From the NCBI RefSeq assembly GCF_026537325.1, contig NZ_JAFNMJ010000005.1, positions 62,001 to 126,000 of the forward strand: DNA of 64,000 nucleotides, given 5' to 3'. Position numbers and translations under genes: made by a program. Origin of the DNA: Bifidobacterium sp. B4142 (GTDB lineage Bacteria > Actinomycetota > Actinomycetes > Actinomycetales > Bifidobacteriaceae). The notes beneath the pieces are model-generated. The model saw only the letters and a list, made by a program, of their open reading frames with translations. It had not been told where the DNA came from and did no database searches. Shown here piece after piece: positions 61,183 to 64,000 of this stretch (within the stretch, counting starts at the first letter, position 1; each line of letters opens with the position of its first letter).

Positions 61183-64000
61183 ATGCAGCCCGTCAGAAAG
61201 GTGCTCTGGCACGACATCCGGGTCTCCCTGCGCAAGTCCTTGGGACGGTTCATCTCCGTCGTCTGCCTGGTGGCGCTGGGCTCCTTCGCACTGGTCGGGC
61301 TGAGTGTGACCGGACCAGACATGCGGCAGGCCGGCAATGTCTACCTGTCCAGCCACCATCTGGCTGATCTGATGGTCATCAGCAGCTATGGCCTGGACCA
61401 GGAGGACCGGGATGCCATCGACACCGCCCCCGGCAGCTCGGGAATCGAATACGGGTATCTGAAAGATGTGGTGCTCAAGGGGACCGATAAGAGCCTGCGC
61501 ATCTACTCCGCCCCCGACCGGATCTCCACCTATGAGCTGGTCGACGGATCCATGCCCAGCAGACCGGATCAGGTGGCGGTCGACACGGCCCTAGCCGTAA
61601 GCCACCCCATCGGCAGCAGCATCAAGGTGGACGAGAAAGCCGACCAGCTGGGCAGGAAGGTCTTGAGGCATCACAGGCTTCGTGTCGTAGGCACGGTCAG
61701 GTCGACCGAAATTCTGAGCAAGGTCAACATGGGACCCTCTACAGCCGGATCCGGTTCCTTGGACTCCTACGCTGTGACCACGCCCGGGGCCTTCGATTCG
61801 GCCGAGTATATGATCGCCCGCCTGACTTTCAAGGACCTGGACCGGATCAGGGACCACTATTCCGACCAATACACCCAGGCCCTGCAGACCCACAAGGACG
61901 ACCTGAACAGGATTCTGTCAGGACGTCCCACCGCCAGGCTGAATGACATCAAGACCCCCCTGAAGAAGAAGCTGGACCAGGGGCAGGACCAGGTGAACCA
62001 GTTCAGAGATGAACTCGAGGGGAACCGGCAGCAACTGGACCAGGCCAAAAAAGATCTGGACCAAGGCGCCCAGAGCATCCAGGCTGCCAAGAACCAACTG
62101 GCCGCCAAGACGGTGCAGGCCCAGGCAGCTATCGACCAAGGACAGCAGGAGGTGGACCTGAGCTCGGCCGAACTGGCTCGGAAGCAGAGGCAGTACCAGT
62201 CCTCCGCCAGCCAGGTGGCCCAGGGCAGGCAACAGGCCGATCAAAGTCAGCAGGCCATCGACCAGGGACAGGCCAGGCTTGATGATTCCCGCCAGCAGCT
62301 GAAAGGCGGAAAAGCCCAGGCCGACCAGGCTGTAGCCCAGGCCCAGGAAGCGCAAAAGCAATGCAGACAGGGCATCGCACAGGTCACCGGCCTCATTCAG
62401 GCCATTGATGCTCAACTGGCCACACCCGGGCTGACCCCCCAGCAGCAGGACGAACTCAACCGCAGAAAGGCCGGGCTTCAGGCCCAGCTGGCCGAGCTCA
62501 ACCGGCAGTCGCCGCAGATCGACGCCCTGGTGGCCAAGGCCAAAGCGGGCCACGATGCCTTCATGGCCAATCAGTACACACCCGGCATGGCACAGGTTGC
62601 AGCTGGCCAGCAGACCCTGGATGCGAAGCGGCAAGAGCTGACCCAAGCGAGGGCCAAGGTGAAGGAGGGCGAGCGCCAGCTGGCCCAGGGCAAGGCCCAA
62701 CTTGATCAGGGTTCGGCACAACTGGCCCAGGGCAGGGCCAAACTAGCCCAGGCCCGGCAGCAGCTGGCCAGCAGCCATGCTTCAGCCCAAGGGCAGATCG
62801 ACCAGGCCCAGGCCACCCTGGATCAGAAAAATGCGGAATACCAGACCAAACTGGACAAGTTCAACAGGGAGAGCCCTGACGCCCAGAAGAAGATCGACGA
62901 CGCCCAGAAGAAGCTGAACAAGGCGGCCGACCAGCTGAGCCGGCTGGAGAAGCCGGTCTACGCCCTGGATTCGCGCCGTGAAGCGCCCGGCTCAGAGGGC
63001 TACAAGGTCTACGCCTCCGTCTCCTTCATCGTGGACTCGCTGGCCAAGGTCTTCCCCTACTTCATGTATCTGGTGGCCGCCCTGGTCACCTTCACCACCA
63101 TGACGCGCTTCGTGGACGAGGAGCGGATCAATGCCGGAACACTGAAGGCCCTGGGCTACAGGGACCAGGATGTCATGGCCAAGTTCCTGGTCTACGGCGG
63201 AGCAGCCTCGGCCCTGGGCGCGCTTCTGGGCATCGTCGCCGGCCACACCCTCTTGCCCTGGATTGTCTACCAGGCTTACGCCCATGCCTTCGACATGCCG
63301 ACTATCCACTATGGCTTCCACCTGCCCATCACCCTCCTGGCCTGCTTGCTGGCCTTCCTGAGCGCCGTGGTCCCGGCCTTCCTGAGCGCCTGGCGGGAGC
63401 TGCGCGAGAAGCCGTCGGCCCTCCTCCTGCCCAAGCCGCCCAGTGCCGGTTCGAAGATCTTCCTGGAACATATCCCGCTAATTTGGAACAGGCTCAACTT
63501 CACTCACAAAGTCACTGCCAGGAACATCTTCCGTTACAAGCAGCGGATGCTGATGACCATCTTCGGGGTCTGCGGGTCAGTGGCCCTGCTGATGGCCGGG
63601 TTCGGCGTGCAGGGATCCATCTCGGCCATCAACGAGCACCAATTCGGCCAAGTCATTCGCTACGACCTGATCGCTGCCGAGAACAGCCAGGCCACCACCG
63701 ACCAGCGCCAATCCATCAAAAAACGGCTGGAAAAGCCCGATGTGAGCCGTTCCCTGAATGTGCGCTACGAGGAGATGAGCAAGACAGCCGGCCACAATGC
63801 CGACAAGCAGTCCATCACTATGATCGCGCCGGCCAGCTCCGAGCGCCTGGACGACTTCATCCGCTTGGACACCCGGTCCAGGCACAAGCCCCTGAGCCTC
63901 AAGGGCGACGGCGTGATCCTCTCCGAACGGATCGCCCAGCTGACAGGGACAAAGACCGGCGACAAGATCACCCTGCAGGATTCAGACGGCAAGGACAGAA
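61183..64000 (+). CDS. FtsX-family ABC permease with a long coiled coil (runs off the window)
   Basis: 939 codons remain open at the window edge. After an N-terminal membrane helix (about 18-42) and an outer domain, residues about 250-590 form a Gln/Ala/Leu-rich coiled coil with repeated units such as LDQGxAQLAQGRAKL. Then come three helices of an FtsX domain (SVSFIVDSLAKVFPYFMYLVAAL, with TLKALGYRDQDV) and, from about 790, the second membrane-anchored half. The ATPase is encoded directly upstream. Such permeases have been linked to cell-wall hydrolase control or export; the coil could reach through the wall. C-terminal sequence is missing. Confidence 0.9.
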   Translation, partial: MQPVRKVLWHDIRVSLRKSLGRFISVVCLVALGSFALVGLSVTGPDMRQAGNVYLSSHHLADLMVISSYGLDQEDRDAIDTAPGSSGIEYGYLKDVVLKGTDKSLRIYSAPDRISTYELVDGSMPSRPDQVAVDTALAVSHPIGSSIKVDEKADQLGRKVLRHHRLRVVGTVRSTEILSKVNMGPSTAGSGSLDSYAVTTPGAFDSAEYMIARLTFKDLDRIRDHYSDQYTQALQTHKDDLNRILSGRPTARLNDIKTPLKKKLDQGQDQVNQFRDELEGNRQQLDQAKKDLDQGAQSIQAAKNQLAAKTVQAQAAIDQGQQEVDLSSAELARKQRQYQSSASQVAQGRQQADQSQQAIDQGQARLDDSRQQLKGGKAQADQAVAQAQEAQKQCRQGIAQVTGLIQAIDAQLATPGLTPQQQDELNRRKAGLQAQLAELNRQSPQIDALVAKAKAGHDAFMANQYTPGMAQVAAGQQTLDAKRQELTQARAKVKEGERQLAQGKAQLDQGSAQLAQGRAKLAQARQQLASSHASAQGQIDQAQATLDQKNAEYQTKLDKFNRESPDAQKKIDDAQKKLNKAADQLSRLEKPVYALDSRREAPGSEGYKVYASVSFIVDSLAKVFPYFMYLVAALVTFTTMTRFVDEERINAGTLKALGYRDQDVMAKFLVYGGAASALGALLGIVAGHTLLPWIVYQAYAHAFDMPTIHYGFHLPITLLACLLAFLSAVVPAFLSAWRELREKPSALLLPKPPSAGSKIFLEHIPLIWNRLNFTHKVTARNIFRYKQRMLMTIFGVCGSVALLMAGFGVQGSISAINEHQFGQVIRYDLIAAENSQATTDQRQSIKKRLEKPDVSRSLNVRYEEMSKTAGHNADKQSITMIAPASSERLDDFIRLDTRSRHKPLSLKGDGVILSERIAQLTGTKTGDKITLQDSDGKDR

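Overview
The window looks like a chromosomal segment of a Bifidobacterium (high-GC actinobacterium). The clues are a Ser/Thr kinase, FHA, PP2C, RodA and PBP block beside crgA, DUF881 and a sortase; actinobacterial families such as DUF3073 and the sterol-carrier family; a carbohydrate ABC importer of the MsmEFG type with no ATPase gene of its own and with its own LacI regulator; and a phosphoenolpyruvate carboxylase. A bee-gut lineage such as B. asteroides is possible, but that is only an impression. No phage or transposase genes are visible.

Layout. 1-3.1 kb: a ClC-type channel (cut by the window edge) behind an S9 dipeptidyl-peptidase. 3.5-4.4 kb: a secreted InlB-repeat protein split by two compensating frameshifts. 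4.6-13.6 kb: a tightly packed cell-wall and division operon on the plus strand (fhaA, fhaB, PP2C phosphatase, rodA/ftsW-like, pbpA, pknA, pknB), most junctions overlapping or only a few bases apart. 13.8-18.7 kb: sortase and DUF881 genes (minus), crgA (plus), a non-coding cluster of DnaA boxes, rhomboid protease, small conserved proteins. 18.8-24.9 kb: trpS, a ThrE-type exporter with a long Ser/Ala linker, and ppc. 25.1-28.5 kb: a large RCC1/InlB surface protein with an LPKAG sorting signal, a possible client of a sortase. 28.8-37.2 kb: an alpha-galactoside locus (two GH36-type enzymes, two permeases, lipoprotein binding protein) divergent from a LacI repressor; the same 11-base site sits in both divergent promoters.

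37.3-45.7 kb: peroxide defence (ahpC and an AhpF-like flavoprotein with reversed domain order), a CNNM/CorC membrane protein, dps, nhaA, a short-chain dehydrogenase and a YgjP-type metallopeptidase. 45.7-45.9 kb: tRNA-Ile(GAU) and tRNA-Ala(UGC). Next to them is an AT-rich island with an Abi-family gene interrupted by a run of 12 G (12 C on the coding strand), which looks like a phase-variable defence gene, preceded by an 80-base nested inverted repeat. 48-51.6 kb: an NhaC antiporter, PatB/MalY C-S lyase and YheO-type regulator operon. 51.6-53.8 kb: mostly non-coding, with the eroded remnant of an ABC exporter gene and a putative 56-residue membrane protein. 53.8-57.4 kb: a heterodimeric ABC exporter. 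57.6-60.3 kb: a complete ECF transporter (S, T, fused A-A). 60.5-64 kb: a MacB-type ATPase and an FtsX permease with a very long coiled coil, which runs off the end.

The strongest candidates for something new are the poly-C-switched Abi gene with its hairpin leader, the double-frameshifted InlB protein, the operator pair of the alpha-galactoside locus, the DnaA-box cluster, and the eroded ABC paralogue beside its intact copy.
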